A stretch of 64,000 bases of DNA, taken from positions 6,262,001-6,326,000 of the forward strand of contig CM065307.1 in NCBI GenBank assembly GCA_033032175.1. Reading direction: 5' to 3'. The position numbers and the translations under genes are program-made. The notes below the pieces were generated by a model. That model saw only the letters and a program-made list of their open reading frames with translations. It did no database searches and was not told the origin of the DNA. Below are positions 21,286-33,262 of this stretch, piece after piece. This stretch comes from Saturnia japonica (Eukaryota; Arthropoda; Insecta; Lepidoptera; Saturniidae). Each line of letters opens with the position of its first letter. The first letter of the stretch is position 1.

Positions 21286-22408
21286 AAAACTGTAAAAATC
21301 GGAGAATTATTATAGTCGTTTTTTAAGAATTGTCCGATCGATATGGTAGTTAATCTAAAGGTATATTGTGTTGCCCAGTACTAGCTGTGCATGTAAAGAA
21401 TAATGTAATTCTAATAAAACACGTTCAGTTGACCAATGACCAGTATTTATGTGAAGGACACCGTTGATGCATTAGACCGGCCAACAACTCGGTCTGCGAA
21501 CATATGCGTCAGTCGACACAGCTGTTCGTTCTTTAAGGTTTTGTTGGCGTCTAAAAATAACTCTATATATCCTATAAATGGATGTATACAGTTAATAAGC
21601 TTTCTGATAGAATATACATAGATTGACAGCTAAACTAAATTGGCTTGGTTTTTTAATGTGTAAACGAGTGTCTGAAACTATGAACACATGAATACATGTT
21701 AAGTAAGATGTGGTCGAAGGTACGCTAAACTCAAAAAGGAAACTGCAACAGTTCAACAATATATGTTTGACTACAGATATTCGGTATTAGTAGTTAGTTA
21801 GTATTAGAATATTAAATGAAAGTACTTTACCATTATGCTATGAATAATTATGTTGTTTTCTTCACTGAAAGCACCAATGATATTTTATAAGTAGATAAGG
21901 CATTGATGCTCTTTACATGCAGTTGTGAACGATGGGCAATTGCCTTCAGTTCCCTTTCGACATGATAACGGTATGAGCGGGAGAAACTTTTGTCCTTTTT
22001 TGACAACAGAGTTTCCGCCTTGCGCTGTGATTTCCTATCTCCTTTGTTTCAACATGCGGATAACAAAATTTCTACTATGTTCAACTTTTAGTGAGAGTAT
22101 AACGCGTCTATTTATAAAACGTCATTGGAAAGTACAGACTTATTCTAGGAGAAAAAGTCTCACAGTCTAAACACACATCCCCCCACACGCATACAAAAAC
22201 ATGTCCTTGGTTGGTGTATTCGAGAACATTACTACTAATTCATCATTCGTTTCATTTGTTTTCTAATAATACTTAGTTGTCTGAAAGGTATGGTTATACA
22301 GAACTGATGGGACCTAAGTATGAAACTACTCAATACATTCGTCAATATGCTGCCGGTAGACTATTAGATAAGTAACTGTACGCCTTTGCTTTGGGCTGAT
22401 TCTTTCGA
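21286..22408. other. non-coding, nothing recognised
   Basis: Frames at 21436-21621, 21925-22170 and 22326-22514 show no domain, splice or codon support. Confidence 0.35.
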
Positions 22409-22872
22409 AGAGCAGCCGCTCGCGCGATACAGTGACACTGCACTTGCATTCACTAAGCGACCAACACACACCATTACACTGCATCTCACACTCGTGCACA
22501 CCACACAGGTACATAAGTTTTATAAAGTACCTTTTTTTTTTGTACTAGTTAGACAAAAATGAACAAATCATTAAATATATATACACATGTTTCTTCCTTC
22601 CTCCCAGGAAACAGAAACACGTGTATACGTATAGTTAGTTAGCTCGAATTTCAACGGACAGGGAAATTAGCCAGTTCGCGTCTTAATTGCAACTACGGCA
22701 ACTTCACAAACCGAGGTTCGGCCACTTTGGCACCCTTGAACATGTTGCCACGCTTTCGTGGCTGAGTGCCTTAAGCGCTCGTCCCTAAGCCACGGTAGAG
22801 CTGTAAAAGCCGTCTGAGGATCCAGGAATCCTATGGCTAACAGTATAGACAGATAGAAAAAAAAAAAACAAT
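22409..22872 (+). mobile_element. poly(A) retroposon family R, long copy
   Basis: Contains AGCAGCCGCTCGCGCGATAC, a CA-rich stretch, ATGTTTCTTCC and GTATAGTTAGTTAG, then TTTCGTGGCTGAGTGCC, GCGCTCGTCCC, AGCTGTAAAAGCCG and CTATGGCTAACAGTATAG, ending in an A run at 22859-22869. The 3' half matches 30067-30188, and the whole matches 47348-47766. The 5' ends differ between copies, as for LINE-mobilised sequence. Confidence 0.65.
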
Positions 22873-22890
22873 ATAATATATTATAATTAA

Positions 22891-23150
22891 CTGCCTCGTT
22901 AGCTTGGTGGTAAGCGCGACTGCTATGATCGAGGTCCTGGGTTCGAATTCCAGGTCGAGCAAAGTGTTTTTGGGTTTTTCCTATGAAATTCTAAGTAGTT
23001 CTATGAAAGTTTGGCTTCGTGTCTGATTAATGTCAGTAGGCTCGCCCCCTATTACATGGGACCTAAAAACATACTCGGCGAACTGTGGGTGTACATTACT
23101 ACATCTCTGCCTAACCCTTCGGGGAATACAGGCGTGATGGTATGTGTTGA
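22891..23150 (+). mobile_element. tRNA-derived SINE family S1, copy 1
   Basis: The head looks like a tRNA gene: A box GTTAGCTTGGTGGTAAGCGC and B box GGTTCGAATTCC (from 22940), followed by AGGTCGAGCAAAGTG. The non-tRNA body carries TAGGCTCGCCCCCTATTACA, GGCGAACTGTGGG and TCTGCCTAACCCTTCGG. The copy at 52763-53020 is alike over its full length. There is no 3' acceptor-stem pairing, so it is not a functional tRNA gene. Confidence 0.8.
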
Positions 23151-24709
23151 AAATTATTTACCTAAATTAATTAACACTTAACAATAAGTCCCTATTTACA
23201 CCTTTATCTTGTCAACAAAAAAGAGCAGTATTTTTTCTTTCTTGCATGTCATTTTCAGTTGAATACAATTATAATCCGTGTCTTGTTGTGATGTGTTCTT
23301 GTTTGTTAATTAGTGCAAACCACACGTAGCTGTCTCATTAACTAACTTTCATTTAAACCGCTCTAATATAGATACGATGATGAGAAGGCATTTAAACGAA
23401 AATCTTAAAATAAATTTTGCATAGTACAAGGTGATTAAACCAACTAGATTGCCTATTAAGCGATCGATTGAAATTATTTTCAATACAAAAAGTTAAATAA
23501 TCACAAGAACCGATAAACGAATCTTAAAATGTATTTTTTTGCAATCCGTAAATGAAACGAATGACGTCATATTTTACAGTCATTTACGTGGCTTGGTCAA
23601 ATAATAAGCTTTTTTTTTTCGTTTCGCAAGTGCATGACGTGCATTTCGTGGTATTATAATTAGTTTGTATAAGCAAATAAATGCTGAATGGGTATCGAAT
23701 GTGAAAATAACTGGACATGCAATATTTTGCAATGAATAATTGACACCGAAACATAATTAGGGCCGTATCATCAATGATATTTAAATTTTATACATATACG
23801 AGCAAGGTGCCCCAACTTCACACGGGTAGCAGAGTAATGCATACGTACGAGTATAAACTCTATTGGTATACGCGGCGCGGCGGTGATCGTACGCCAGTAA
23901 AGCACAAGTCGACATGATCATTTCCGATATCTTTAAAAATCGTCGTCTTATGTCAGCCAATTTACACGAAACCCTAAATTAATTATACACCTGAACCGTC
24001 CACAGATAAAAACCGTATAAAAATCCGTTCAATATTATATGCATTATCTGTTTTAGCTCTTTTTTTCATATACTTTTACATTGTATGTGTTAATTTAATG
24101 TATTTTTTTGTTAATTACGGAAATAAACAGGTATCATGCAAAAAGCGGTGGTCAAAAAGTCGGTGATGTAAAAGAATAGATAAAATTACCGGTTTTTTAA
24201 TAAACTTTAAAGATAGCAAATCTCGTGTCAAATTCTGAAGTTGAAAAATTATAATTCTGGAGAAATATGTTACACAGTCACGATAGCCTATAAATGTAAA
24301 AATATTATAAAGTAAGATAAAAGAAATTGCGCTGGAGAATAAAGCTATAAAACTGAAGGTTTTATATTTGGTTTTATTACACAAGTTTGAACTAACGTAT
24401 TGTTTTCTAAGTAGAGAAATTCTGCTTAGAAAGCACCAGCCGCATCAGCTTGGGATTCTGGCAATATATAATAAAGCACATTCAGACTTTTATAACCATG
24501 TGCCTATGGTAAGCAAAGTTCAAAATTATACTAATACTGGTGTGCTAAAATAAATAGTATATGAGGAAAACTGTTTATCTAAACTAGAACATAATATTTT
24601 TTATTTTCGTATTTTGTCAAGTATTTTCATTATCTTATTGTCACCATAAAATTAAAAAAACCTTACAAAGGACAAAAAAATGATGATTTGTCACAAATAA
24701 TAATAAATA
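23151..24709. other. AT-rich DNA, nothing recognised
   Basis: A short GC-richer patch occurs at 23860-23915 (GCGGCGCGGCGGTGATCGTA). Frames at 24115-24384 (-) and 24368-24553 (+) are AT-driven and unsupported. Confidence 0.35.
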
Positions 24710-24882
24710 TCTGGGCGACCGAGCTGTGCTCGGTGTCTTATAAACAAAAATTAAAAACACCTATCTAGGTATACTTGGAATGTAAAACATTATCTAAATA
24801 AAAAGTTTCATCGAAATCGTTGAAGCCGTTTCCGAGAAACCAATTACATATATATAAGAATTGCTCACTTAATATAATAAGA
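24710..24882 (-). repeat. dispersed repeat family Y, copy 2
   Basis: Starts TCTGGGCGACCGAGC with a 7-bp hairpin ACCGAGC/GCTCGGT around TGT, then shares all family Y blocks with 9139-9300. On the minus strand the other end reads A|TCTTATTATATTAAGTGAGC, a Helitron-like start. Confidence 0.6.
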
Positions 24883-25019
24883 TTAAAAGCAAACAGTGAC
24901 ATTAATATATTATTAAATTATACAAACTTACATATGTACTAGAAACACCGCTTTATATTGTTTGAGGTTTATGTAAGAAGTATGAACAATTATATCCCGA
25001 AGCAGAACATTGTTTTTTT

Positions 25020-25174
25020 TTTTGTAAATACGTACAATTTTTATTGTATTTATAAAGATATGTTATAAATTTATTTTTAAGTTTAAAATTTGAACTTTAA
25101 CCAATCTGGTATAATCATCTGGAGAATTGTCATGCCAGTCTTCTGGCCCACTCTTTTCGCCCAAATTGAGGAAC
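25020..25174 (-). CDS. possible 3'-terminal coding exon, unidentified protein
   Basis: On the minus strand an acceptor (AAAGTTTTTAATTAG) is followed by one base finishing a codon, then an open frame FLNLGEKSGPEDWHDNSPDD, continuing YTRLVKVQILNLKINL to TAA at 25065-25063. AATAAA lies at 25045-25040, close behind the stop, so the segment has the layout of a last exon with a short 3' UTR. The frame is closed by a stop seven codons upstream of the acceptor. The residue mix (charged, with Trp, Pro and Gly) is unlike the AT-driven frames around it. The entry phase (one base) matches the exit phase of the exon at 53260-53425, so the two could belong to one gene. I do not recognise the family. It could also be a retroelement relic. 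Confidence 0.4.
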
Positions 25175-27091
25175 CTAATTAAAAACTTTTAATTTAAAGC
25201 TCGAGTTAAAAACCTTCCTTAATGTTCTTATTATAACATTTCTTTGTATAATTAAAACAGGTGTTTGTTTACAACTAATCTTTATTCGTGAGTAGAATTG
25301 TCGTACTGTATTTACATTTTATAATCTAATTAATAAAATTGTCGCAAGACGGAAGACAAGTTAATGATTTCGATCGCGTCCCATGCAATCACAGGATGTT
25401 GTCAATCAACTTTGCATGTAATTATATGCTTGAATATTTATAAGTAATGTGATGTTTATTTGTTTTTATCACGTGTGTAACTACATAGTGGATGTGTTGC
25501 GTTAGTCGCGTATTTGTGTTATGTTAGTCGTATACACATAAATCATAATATCATTTTAAACACTAATACAATTAGTCGTATCTTCGTCACATGAAATTAT
25601 TGGGTAAAAAAAAAGTTTTTCAATCACAAGAAGAAAAGGTACAAAATCTATTGCCCCATATACCAAACTAGTGTAAAATGTATTTTGGCTGACGATTTAT
25701 TCGTTTAAATCAAAATTAAACTCGAACTTTAAGCTAAAATAACTTCTTTACTTACATTATTACGTGTAAGACTGTACGACTTTTCATTATTTAGTTGTAT
25801 GGTTTTTTATTATGTATGCCTGCAGGTATAACGTATTTTATTACAATTTTAAATAAATATTAAGTTTCTTGATAGGTAAGATTTAGTAACCAATCTTTTG
25901 ATATGGTATTAAATTTAGATTGCGTCAGCGGTTATATGAGAATGCAATTGTTTACCCTATTATATAGCATATTACTGCGAACTGTACAGTGTCGTTTAGC
26001 CAGTTCAGTTAAATGATATATAGAAAGACATACCGTTCCCTAATTAAGTATTTCACAAAAGCGCAAAAGAGATAGCAGAAATGGATGAATATCGTCTTAA
26101 AAAGGCAAAACAGTTTTTAAATTGAATATTGAATTGAAAAAGTTAAAATTGAATTGTGTTATGTTCGTGTATAAAACTATTGAAGCAGAAATAGCTGCCT
26201 CACTGTAACTGCCAGACGTAATTCATGATATTTTTATTAAATTGATTTAGGAATTGTGAAAATCGATTGGCTGTATTATGGTTAGACTGTAAGAAAATGA
26301 GTAAACTGTTTTGTTTGGATATATCCTATCTTTGTATTATTTAATTGACTCCCCAATAATGAAATAAACGTCGGCATACTCAAACACCGGCTGAATGACG
26401 ATTACATGTCCGCAGGTTTGAACCTCGGCATGCAAATTCATATTTTTAATTTGTATCACTTTACCCATTACTTATAATTATTATGAATGTATTTAACCTC
26501 GTATATAAGTCATAGTTCGATGGCTATTTAGTAATTTTTTTTCTCTACAAGGTGATTTTATTTTACTAATCTCAAAATATGTTTTAGTTGTTTCCTTCTG
26601 ATATAGTGAGACTATTTATGATTATAGTTTTATAATTAATGCTAAAAACCATAAAACCGGTTACTTTATGGTTTTAATTACATTTTAGGAGGCGCTCGTA
26701 ATAGATTTAATTTGTCATGGATAGTAAAGATCGTAATTAATGGAATAGCAGCCGTAATTTTTATATTCTGATTCAATTTAACAAAAATTTCTAATTAAAT
26801 TCGATATGAATTTATGAGTTGTGATTGGTGCACAATGATACTCGAAAGTCTGTTTCTCATTTTTAAGTTAATTTATATGTAATAATTTCTTAGTGTAAGT
26901 AATAAAAATTTAGTTTTCTTTAAATTATCCTTTGATAAAAATGTCTCTGAAAGTGTAATACGTATTTATATAGATAAAGAATAAAATAAATCGTTAGTAT
27001 AAAACAACAGGACTTTTTACAAAATCATATCAAATGAATCTGTCCATTGTTATCTTATTTCTAGTATTAATTTAGTTTAATCGACATCTTA
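25175..27091. other. long AT-rich stretch, nothing recognised
   Basis: No supported frame. A CCGCAGGTTTGAACCTCGG stretch at about 26411-26429 resembles the B box of a SINE head but is too short to assign. Confidence 0.35.
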
Positions 27092-27398
27092 TAATAATAA
27101 TATTAAATCTGTTTATGTTCCACTGTTGGGCAAAGGTCACTTCGCTTAATGATCACGCCAGCACGTATTGGCGATTTCAAACGCCGAGAAATAAACAGTT
27201 CCATATTTTTGCCACATACAGTGGACTACAAGAATATTCCTCACGATGTTTTCCTTCACTGTCAGCCGATATTCTTACCACTTTAAATTATTAATATTAC
27301 GTGAATTCCGAAAACTTCGTTAATACATGCTGTGTTTCGAACCTGCGGACGTCGAATCGCTATTCCGCCGGTCTAAACCCTTATCGACCACTACGACC
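27092..27398 (-). mobile_element. tRNA-derived SINE family S2, best preserved copy
   Basis: TGTTCCACTGTTGGGCAAAG at the tail side, ACGATGTTTTCCTTCACTGT, CGTGAATTCCGAAAACTTCG, and the head GTTTCGAACCTGCGGACGTC ... ATTCCGCCGGTCTAAAC. On the minus strand the head reads GTAGTGGTCGATAAGGG (A-box region) and GCAGGTTCGAAAC (B box). A typical lepidopteran tRNA-SINE; no functional tRNA fold. Confidence 0.75.
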
Positions 27399-27547
27399 TT
27401 CTATGTATGTAATGAAATTCGATTTTTACATTTTAAATAACTTATTTTTATGTGGTTTAAATGTTTTGTTATTAAGAATAGTTCTTCAAAGTTATTTAAA
27501 CATAAAAGATGTTAATGTTCTTTAACAGAAAATGTGTTATTTTTTTA

Positions 27548-27905
27548 TTAATAATAGCACGGCAAAGTTACTGCACTATGCCTGATGGTAAGCACGGTGA
27601 GAGATTGGCAATCCATCGTTGTTCATCGTTGTCCTGCCGACCTGCATAAATATCTCTTCGCGTTATACTTCCAAGTAGCTGTCGTGAGAAGGAGGGAACA
27701 CGCTGACCAGTAGATAGTTCCACAGTTTCACAATACGGGAAAGATAAGACATGGAGAACTTTAAAACTGTGGTTCTGTTGTGGAAACGAGAGCAGGGAAT
27801 CAGATTGAAAAGCTTATCAGAACACTCACCATGTTACAGACGGTAGAGCACGCTTAGGGAAACAATGTTCCTGCGCAACTGAAGCGGCTCGATATATTTA
27901 GTAAC
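27548..27905 (+). repeat. repeat family Z, copy 2
   Basis: GCACGGCAAAGTTACTGCAC, GCCTGATGGTAAGCACGG, then CTGCATAAATATCTCTTCGC and AGTTCCACAGTTTCACAATA, matching 2712-3000. The minus frame 27854-28183 runs antisense over its end and is not a gene. Confidence 0.55.
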
Positions 27906-29079
27906 GCACGCATCATTAATAATGCGAACAGCCAGTCTTTGCTCCTGGCCAGAGTATCGGGAAGGTATTTTGTGGATCCACGAATCCATGCGTAAACACG
28001 GCCTAATTTATACCTTGTAAACAAACTAGTACATGAGAACTTTAAATTAGGCCGTTTTTGTATTGTTACCAATGTATACTGTAATTGAACAAGCTTAATC
28101 CTTTCCCTTCCACATTCAAATCTCCCGCCAATGAGCCGCGGACAGCGCCACGCGCGACCGCGCAACACGAGACTCACTCGCACCCTTTAGCGTGAGAAAA
28201 ACAATCTTACTGGATGGCGGTTAAAAATCTACCGAACAACAAATGGCCTCGCGAGTACTCCGGTCAATTCAATGTAGAAGATACTAAAATAACAATATTA
28301 AGTGTAAAAAAGTGAGTGCTCATTTAGTGACGGTGCATGAATCAATTCCGTAAGTCCAAAATTTATACCAAACACCAATTTATCCTACCTTAAGCTGTAA
28401 CAGTAATCTTTTAAAATAGATGTCTCTGCTTCACATAAAAAAGATGAATATTAAATATATCTTTAATGGATGCTTCGACCGGAGATGTTAAAATTCACCT
28501 ATTCTAAACATCACATTGAGTAATGATAGTAAAGACACATACATAATTAAAAATCCTTTTAGAGTTCTTTTTTTTTTCTTTAGAGCTTAAATTCAATATT
28601 TCTTTTAAAAAATCTCTTAGATTTTTCCATGAAAATATTTTTTAAATTGTTTCGAAATAAGGCGCAGATGCTACGACGTTGTTATACATTAATAAATTAT
28701 TGTATCTTTCAATGTACAGCGTAAAACGCTGAATACAAAAGAATGCCTGCGTTATGAAAGAAAGTGTCAAATTTTGTATGATACTTTTTTGTATTTTTAT
28801 TCTGAATTCTTTGTTCACAAGGTCTTTCAGTGTCACTGATGTTGCTTACCATTACAATGGAGCTACAATAGACGGAAAATGTAATTAGATTTATTTTTTG
28901 GAACAATAATTTTATGGGACGTTTAATTTATTAAATAAATATTTTTAACGTCTTTACATTTCGAGGAACTCCTTTTAATATAACACTTTTGAAATATACG
29001 TGATAAGACATTTTTTATGAATTAATTTTTTCTTCTTCGTTCTAATTAAATTTGTTCTATGTGCGTCCTTTAAAATATT
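27906..29079. other. AT-rich DNA with a CpG-rich island at 28095-28260
   Basis: The island includes GAGCCGCGGACAGCGCCACG and CGCGCGACCGCGCAACACG and contrasts sharply with its surroundings. A promoter or an unrecognised repeat are both possible; I see no start site or frame that decides. The rest shows nothing. Confidence 0.3.
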
Positions 29080-29255
29080 ATAATTATTAACTGTAAACAT
29101 TATTTACATTTAAAAAACATAAACCGGCTCGTTTCCTTATTGGTTCTTCTCGATAACTGGGAAGTTTTCCGAATCGGTGGTTGTGTTTTAACGTTATTAA
29201 GTGCTTTCTTAGAGCTTAAATTGAATAAAGACTGCATTTTCATTGAAATAATTTA
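29080..29255 (-). repeat. repeat family U, minus strand, copy 2
   Basis: TTCTTCTCGATAACTGGGAA, GTTTTCCGAATCGGTGGTT, AGTGCTTTCTTAGAGCTTAA and TTGAATAAAGACTGC on the plus strand match 10790-10985. Confidence 0.6.
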
Positions 29256-30053
29256 TATCATTGTTGTGTTGTATTTATGCCACTATCGATAGTATTTTTT
29301 TTTCTAAAATTGCGTACTAATGTGGACCAATTTAACGGTTCAATCTGTGTGAATACTGAATACATACAATTTGTTTTACAATCTGCAATCGTTTTTTACT
29401 GTCTCTATTTAATTAATAATTATTTATTTAATTTGCCAACCACTAAGCAGATCGAAAATAAAATCTTAACACTTATGGCCGTCATAATCAAATTCACTAA
29501 TTTTTATTTAATAATAATGACGTCATTTTACGATAAAAATGATAAACAATGACAAACTCTTTTAAAAACACGTTACCATGTACAAACCAACATCCCATGT
29601 ATTTGCGCCATACCCTTAACATTACATTTTATTATCAAAAAGTTATTGTTTCCTGTAGAATTTAAGTGCAAAATGCAATGTGTAACATTTAAAGCATTCT
29701 TCATATTTATTAAAATAGCAGTCAAGTGTGATACGTCTGCACGATCGTTTAATTCGTAACTAAAAATATCTAAATAAACATGTTGACTAGTAATAATTGT
29801 AGGTATATTTTTAAACGGGTTGGGCTTTCACGTTTGTTTCCCGATGCACTAATTTTAGTTGAATTGACTTTAGGAAGTCGAAAATAACGTTCTAAAACAA
29901 TACAAATCTGGGAAAAGTATGTAGTTGTTTATTTATTAAATTTTACCTTTGGAAAAATAATATTTTTTATCAGTAAGTCGCATGATTTGAAACGCCGCGG
30001 CAATTAGAAAAAATGACGTCACCATTCAGGTAATATAAAGGTAAGACTCTTGC
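29256..30053. other. AT-rich DNA, nothing recognised
   Basis: The 91-codon frame 29277-29552 (+) is composed of AT-rich codons with no domain or splice support and is not called. Confidence 0.35.
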
Positions 30054-30201
30054 GTGAGTTGTCACATTTCGCGGCTGAGTGCCCTCTGCGCTCGCCCCCA
30101 AGTCCGGTGAAGCTGTAAAAGCCGCAGCGGCTTTAGGGCCCCTAAGGCTAACAGTGTAGTCAGTTCTAAAAAAAAAAAAAAAAAAAAAGTGAGTTGTCAC
30201 A
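30054..30201 (+). mobile_element. poly(A) retroposon family R, 5'-truncated, with 13-bp target duplication
   Basis: A direct repeat GTGAGTTGTCACA at 30054-30066 and 30189-30201 flanks a 122-bp insert: TTTCGCGGCTGAGTGCCC, GCGCTCGCCCCC, AGCTGTAAAAGCCGCAGC, GGCTAACAGTGTAGTCAG and an A run of about 20. This is a textbook LINE-type insertion: poly(A), 5' truncation and target duplication. The exact duplication suggests it is fairly young. Confidence 0.85.
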
Positions 30202-30424
30202 CTTGTCACTGTTATCTTACTAAATGACATATAAAATGAACGATGACGTCACGGGATCATAAGGCTGCGTTTTTGTGGTGTATTTTTATTTAAATTAAAA
30301 TGATTTTGAAATCGGTTTTTATGCTGTGTTAATGAAAAATAATTGATTCATAGGTATTATTTTCATCATATAAAGTGTTTATAACAATTTTCCAAAAGTT
30401 GTCAACTCTCGGATTCTATGTGGT

Positions 30425-30595
30425 TATCGTAGCCTATGGATACTTATAACAATTTAGGCATAATAATACCATCACTAGTGCGTTGCCGACCTTGATCCTC
30501 CTTCCCCAAGGAGCTCTAAATCCATCTTACCGCAGGAACACAACACAAGGCTATTTAGCAGCGATCTTCTGTTGGGTATCTTCAGAACACCCACT
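30425..30595 (+). repeat. repeat family Z, copy 3
   Basis: TAGCCTATGGATACTTATAA, CACTAGTGCGTTGCCGACCT, GGAACACAACACAAGGC and TTTAGCAGCGATCTTC match the other family Z copies. Confidence 0.6.
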
Positions 30596-30885
30596 ATAGT
30601 GGCACGCTTAGTTATGTTGCGTTCCGGGACCAGTCGGTGTATATCCAGTAATCAAGCGGGTGGTGGGAATTTGTACCAAACCGGATCGCGACTATCATGT
30701 ACATCTCAGACAAACCCGACTCAATGCATTTCCAGCTGCTCAAAGGCAGGCCGGCGGTTATGTATGCGATAACCGGCGATGGACAGGCGATCTTTTTGTG
30801 GTCACCGTTATTTTTGGATTGTACTAAGCTTACCATCAGGCACAGTGACGTCACTTTATCGTGCTTCGTACTACTACTTCTGTGC
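30596..30885 (+). repeat. retroposon family P, copy 1
   Basis: CGTTCCGGGACCAGTCGGTG, ATATCCAGTAATC, GCTTACCATCAGGCACAGTG and TTTATCGTGCTTCG form the family P order also seen at 34690-34910, 35635-35850 and 49485-49690. It is a retroelement tail; the minus frame 30612-31022 is antisense to it. Confidence 0.5.
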
Positions 30886-31311
30886 ACTGTACCGCCTTTA
30901 TTTAGTTCTATTAAGTAGATGTTAGTGTTGGCCCATTCATACCAGATAAAAGGCATAATGAAATACAAAAATATCAATGCTTCAACCTTAACAAATATAC
31001 AGCAAGGAGATTGACATTTCAAGCATATTGAACTTTATCAGTACTTTTTTGTCTTAACTTTCTTTCGATTATTTCTCTAGTAAATGCAAAATTCTCTTAA
31101 AGTGATAAATCTTCATAATAACTTCACATAAAGCTCCTTCCGGTATATGCTATTCGCACGTTAGTAATTCTTGATACTAAGTAGCTTGCAGTTAATAAAG
31201 TGGACTTACTATCTCATTGAAAATAAGAATTACGCATATCCATCGTTAGAAGCGTGAGTTATGATTTTAAGTTAAAATATTCCAGTTTCCCGAGTAACTT
31301 TTAATTTTTTT
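30886..31311. other. AT-rich DNA, nothing recognised
   Basis: No supported frame or shared repeat. Confidence 0.35.
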
Positions 31312-31412
31312 ATCCTAAAACATTATTCGCAGTATTAGTAACATCGGTCAAGCCGTTCTCAAGAGATGCACGCACGAACAGCATTTCATTTTGATTTATA
31401 TAGATTATTAAT
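31312..31412 (+). repeat. RTE-like retrotransposon 3' tail
   Basis: AACATCGGTCAAGCCGTTCT, CAAGAGATGCACGCACGAAC and TTGATTTATATAGATTA follow the pattern of RTE-clade 3' tails (a -CGGTCAAGCCGTTCTCAAG- block, then a TATA-like repeat end). Confidence 0.5.
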
Positions 31413-31931
31413 TTTACAGACTGTTTGGTTGTAAGAGTCGACAATTAAAGTCAATCATAACCTACGTCAAATTTAAAAGCTAAATAAGTTTTATTGTATC
31501 CGTATAAATTCCTTCAGGTCATTCAACTCAGCGATGAAATATTTTCAAAGTATTTTTCCTGTCAAAAAAACTTTATTGTTGTATTAAACGAAGCATTTAG
31601 GTATATCAGCATACTAAGTTTTGTAAATACTGGAACGTTTATGAAAGCCGTTGTACTATTTGTGTTAGTTTTAGGTACATCCTGCCACAACAATGTACTT
31701 CCTTTTTATCCCACTAACGTTAACTCTCATGATCGATAATAACCTGTAAATGTTAGCGACATATTGTGACGCTGTTTCCCTGGGGTATATATAACGTGAC
31801 CGACATAAATATTATTTACTTGTCCGATTCGTTACATGTTTTGCGACTTGTTAAATTCTTTTTAACACGTATAATGTAAATATAATGTCGGGTGGGCGTG
31901 CATGTTAAAACTTAATTTAATATTAAAAAGC

Positions 31932-32224
31932 TCATAAGATTGTTTTTTTTAAAGTACTAGTCTTTAGAACTACCTGTCAAATTTGAAAAACTATTTTTAT
32001 AACTTATTTGTTGAGGAGGTTTATAGGTTACTTAGCTTAACGCTAGGACTCTAAGGAACGCAGCAATAATCATAAAGGTCTGGTGAATCTGGAAAGGGGG
32101 AGATCAAGTATTATGTAACATTTTTCTGTACCCCCCAACGTTTGGCTAGCCGGGTGCGTCAGCGGCAGCATACTGGACAGTTGTTCAAATAAATTTATCA
32201 CCGTTGAAATCATGGACCAAGTTA
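31932..32224 (+). mobile_element. Helitron family B, degraded copy
   Basis: TAGAACTACCTGTCAAATTT, TTTGTTGAGGAGGTTTATAG, GGACTCTAAGGAACGCAGCA and a decayed end (ACCGTTGAAATCATGGACC, then GTTAG|T). Boundaries are approximate. Confidence 0.6.
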
Positions 32225-32454
32225 GTTATTTCATATACATTTTTTTTCTCCTCTCAATTTAATGTGATGGAAGATGTCTAATATTTGTCATTATTTTGTA
32301 TCAGCTTACTGCTGAATAGTGGATTCTCCTATAACTCATTGATGAGTCATATTTTTGGTCCTGCGCAACCGGACATTGTCAGTCACCATAAGCTTAACGG
32401 GTGTCAAGCTCCATCAATTAGGTAATTAAATTATTATAGACTAGCATACGCATT

Positions 32455-32920
32455 CGGCGTAGGGCGGCTCGAGTTATTGACGATCAAGTTCTTTCCGATC
32501 GGCTTGATCCATTGTCTCTGCGTAGAGATGTTGGTTCACTCTGCATCTTCTACCGCATTTATTATGGGGAGTGTTCTGAAGAATTGTTTGGATTGATACC
32601 GGCTGCTGAATTTCACCATCGGACATCGCGACAGAATCGTAAATTCCATCCATACCACCTCAATGTCCAGCGTTCCACAACGGTGCGTTTCTTCAGGCAC
32701 TTTCTGCCTCGCACAACCACTCTGTGGAACAGGCTGTCGCCTGGGGTCTTTCCGAGCCGTTATGACCTGGTGACCTTCAAGAAGAGAGCTTATTCTTCCC
32801 TAAAAGGCCGGTAACGCATCTGCGAGCCCTCTGGTGTTGTGGATGTTTGTGGGCGGCAGTGATCACTTTCCATCAGGTGCGCCACGTGCCCGTTTGCCAC
32901 CTTTTTATCATTAAAAAAAA
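32455..32920 (+). pseudogene. CR1/Jockey-like retrotransposon: RT C-terminus and 3' tail
   Basis: An open frame from 32455 to the TAA after 32814 encodes the last 120 residues of a non-LTR reverse transcriptase. Recognisable blocks in order are [58 protein letters not shown] and [17 protein letters not shown], the C-terminus of the abundant lepidopteran CR1/Jockey-type family. The tail GGGCGGCAGTGATCACTTTC, CCATCAGGTGCGCCACGTGC and CGTTTGCCACC ends in an A run at 32912-32920. The catalytic RT palm and the endonuclease are absent, so it is a 5'-truncated insertion. The frame is uninterrupted, so the copy is not very old. It encodes no active enzyme. Confidence 0.85.
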
Positions 32921-33084
32921 GTAATCTGTGAATACGACTTGTGCGATGAAGGGGGACTTGCAGGTGGGGCGCGCGCGATACTGGACACTGCTACTTTAAT
33001 TTACTTATTTTATTTGCACGCGAATTCTTTTTCTAAAGTATAATTAGCCTAAGTTACTTCTTATAACATCAGTTATCCGCAAGT

Positions 33085-33262
33085 GAAAGGCACGTCTAAA
33101 TTAGTTAAACCTTTTCGGAGTTTAGCCTGAACAAACAGACAGTTAGAGAAAAATTTTGGTAATTGGTTTTTTGTTATAAGTAGCGTATATATACTTTCAT
33201 ATGCACTTAGTAAAAAGCTTATTTTCACATTACAGACACTTAAATTTTATTTATAATATATA
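33085..33262 (-). mobile_element. Helitron family A, 5' fragment, minus strand
   Basis: The reverse complement ends near AAATTTAAGTGTCTG and TTTTTACTAAGTGCATATGA, the 5' landmark of family A (AAAATTGAAGTGTCT). A transposon of another class begins immediately next to it at 33263. Confidence 0.5.

Noticed and set aside
22326..22514. Cys-rich minus-strand frame (CGVHECEMQCNGVCW) that looks like a small disulfide peptide
   Set aside because: Much of it is antisense to the CA-rich part of poly(A) retroposon family R (also at 47348-47766), whose GTG/TGT repeats read as Cys and Val. No start context or conservation is visible.
22891..22970. Possible functional tRNA gene with good A and B boxes
   Set aside because: No acceptor-stem pairing or terminator, and the same sequence continues into a SINE body shared with 52763-53020.
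24115..24384. 89-codon hydrophobic minus frame resembling a membrane protein
   Set aside because: AT-rich DNA often yields Phe/Leu/Ile-rich frames by chance. No splice sites, promoter or family motif.
27854..28183. 109-codon Arg-rich minus frame
   Set aside because: Antisense to the end of repeat family Z and the adjoining CpG-rich island; high CG content removes stop codons.
29277..29552. 91-codon plus-strand frame
   Set aside because: Same reason: AT-driven composition with no supporting signal.
30612..31022. 136-codon minus-strand frame, one of the longest in the window
   Set aside because: It runs antisense through retroposon family P and shows no domain; equivalent copies are not open.
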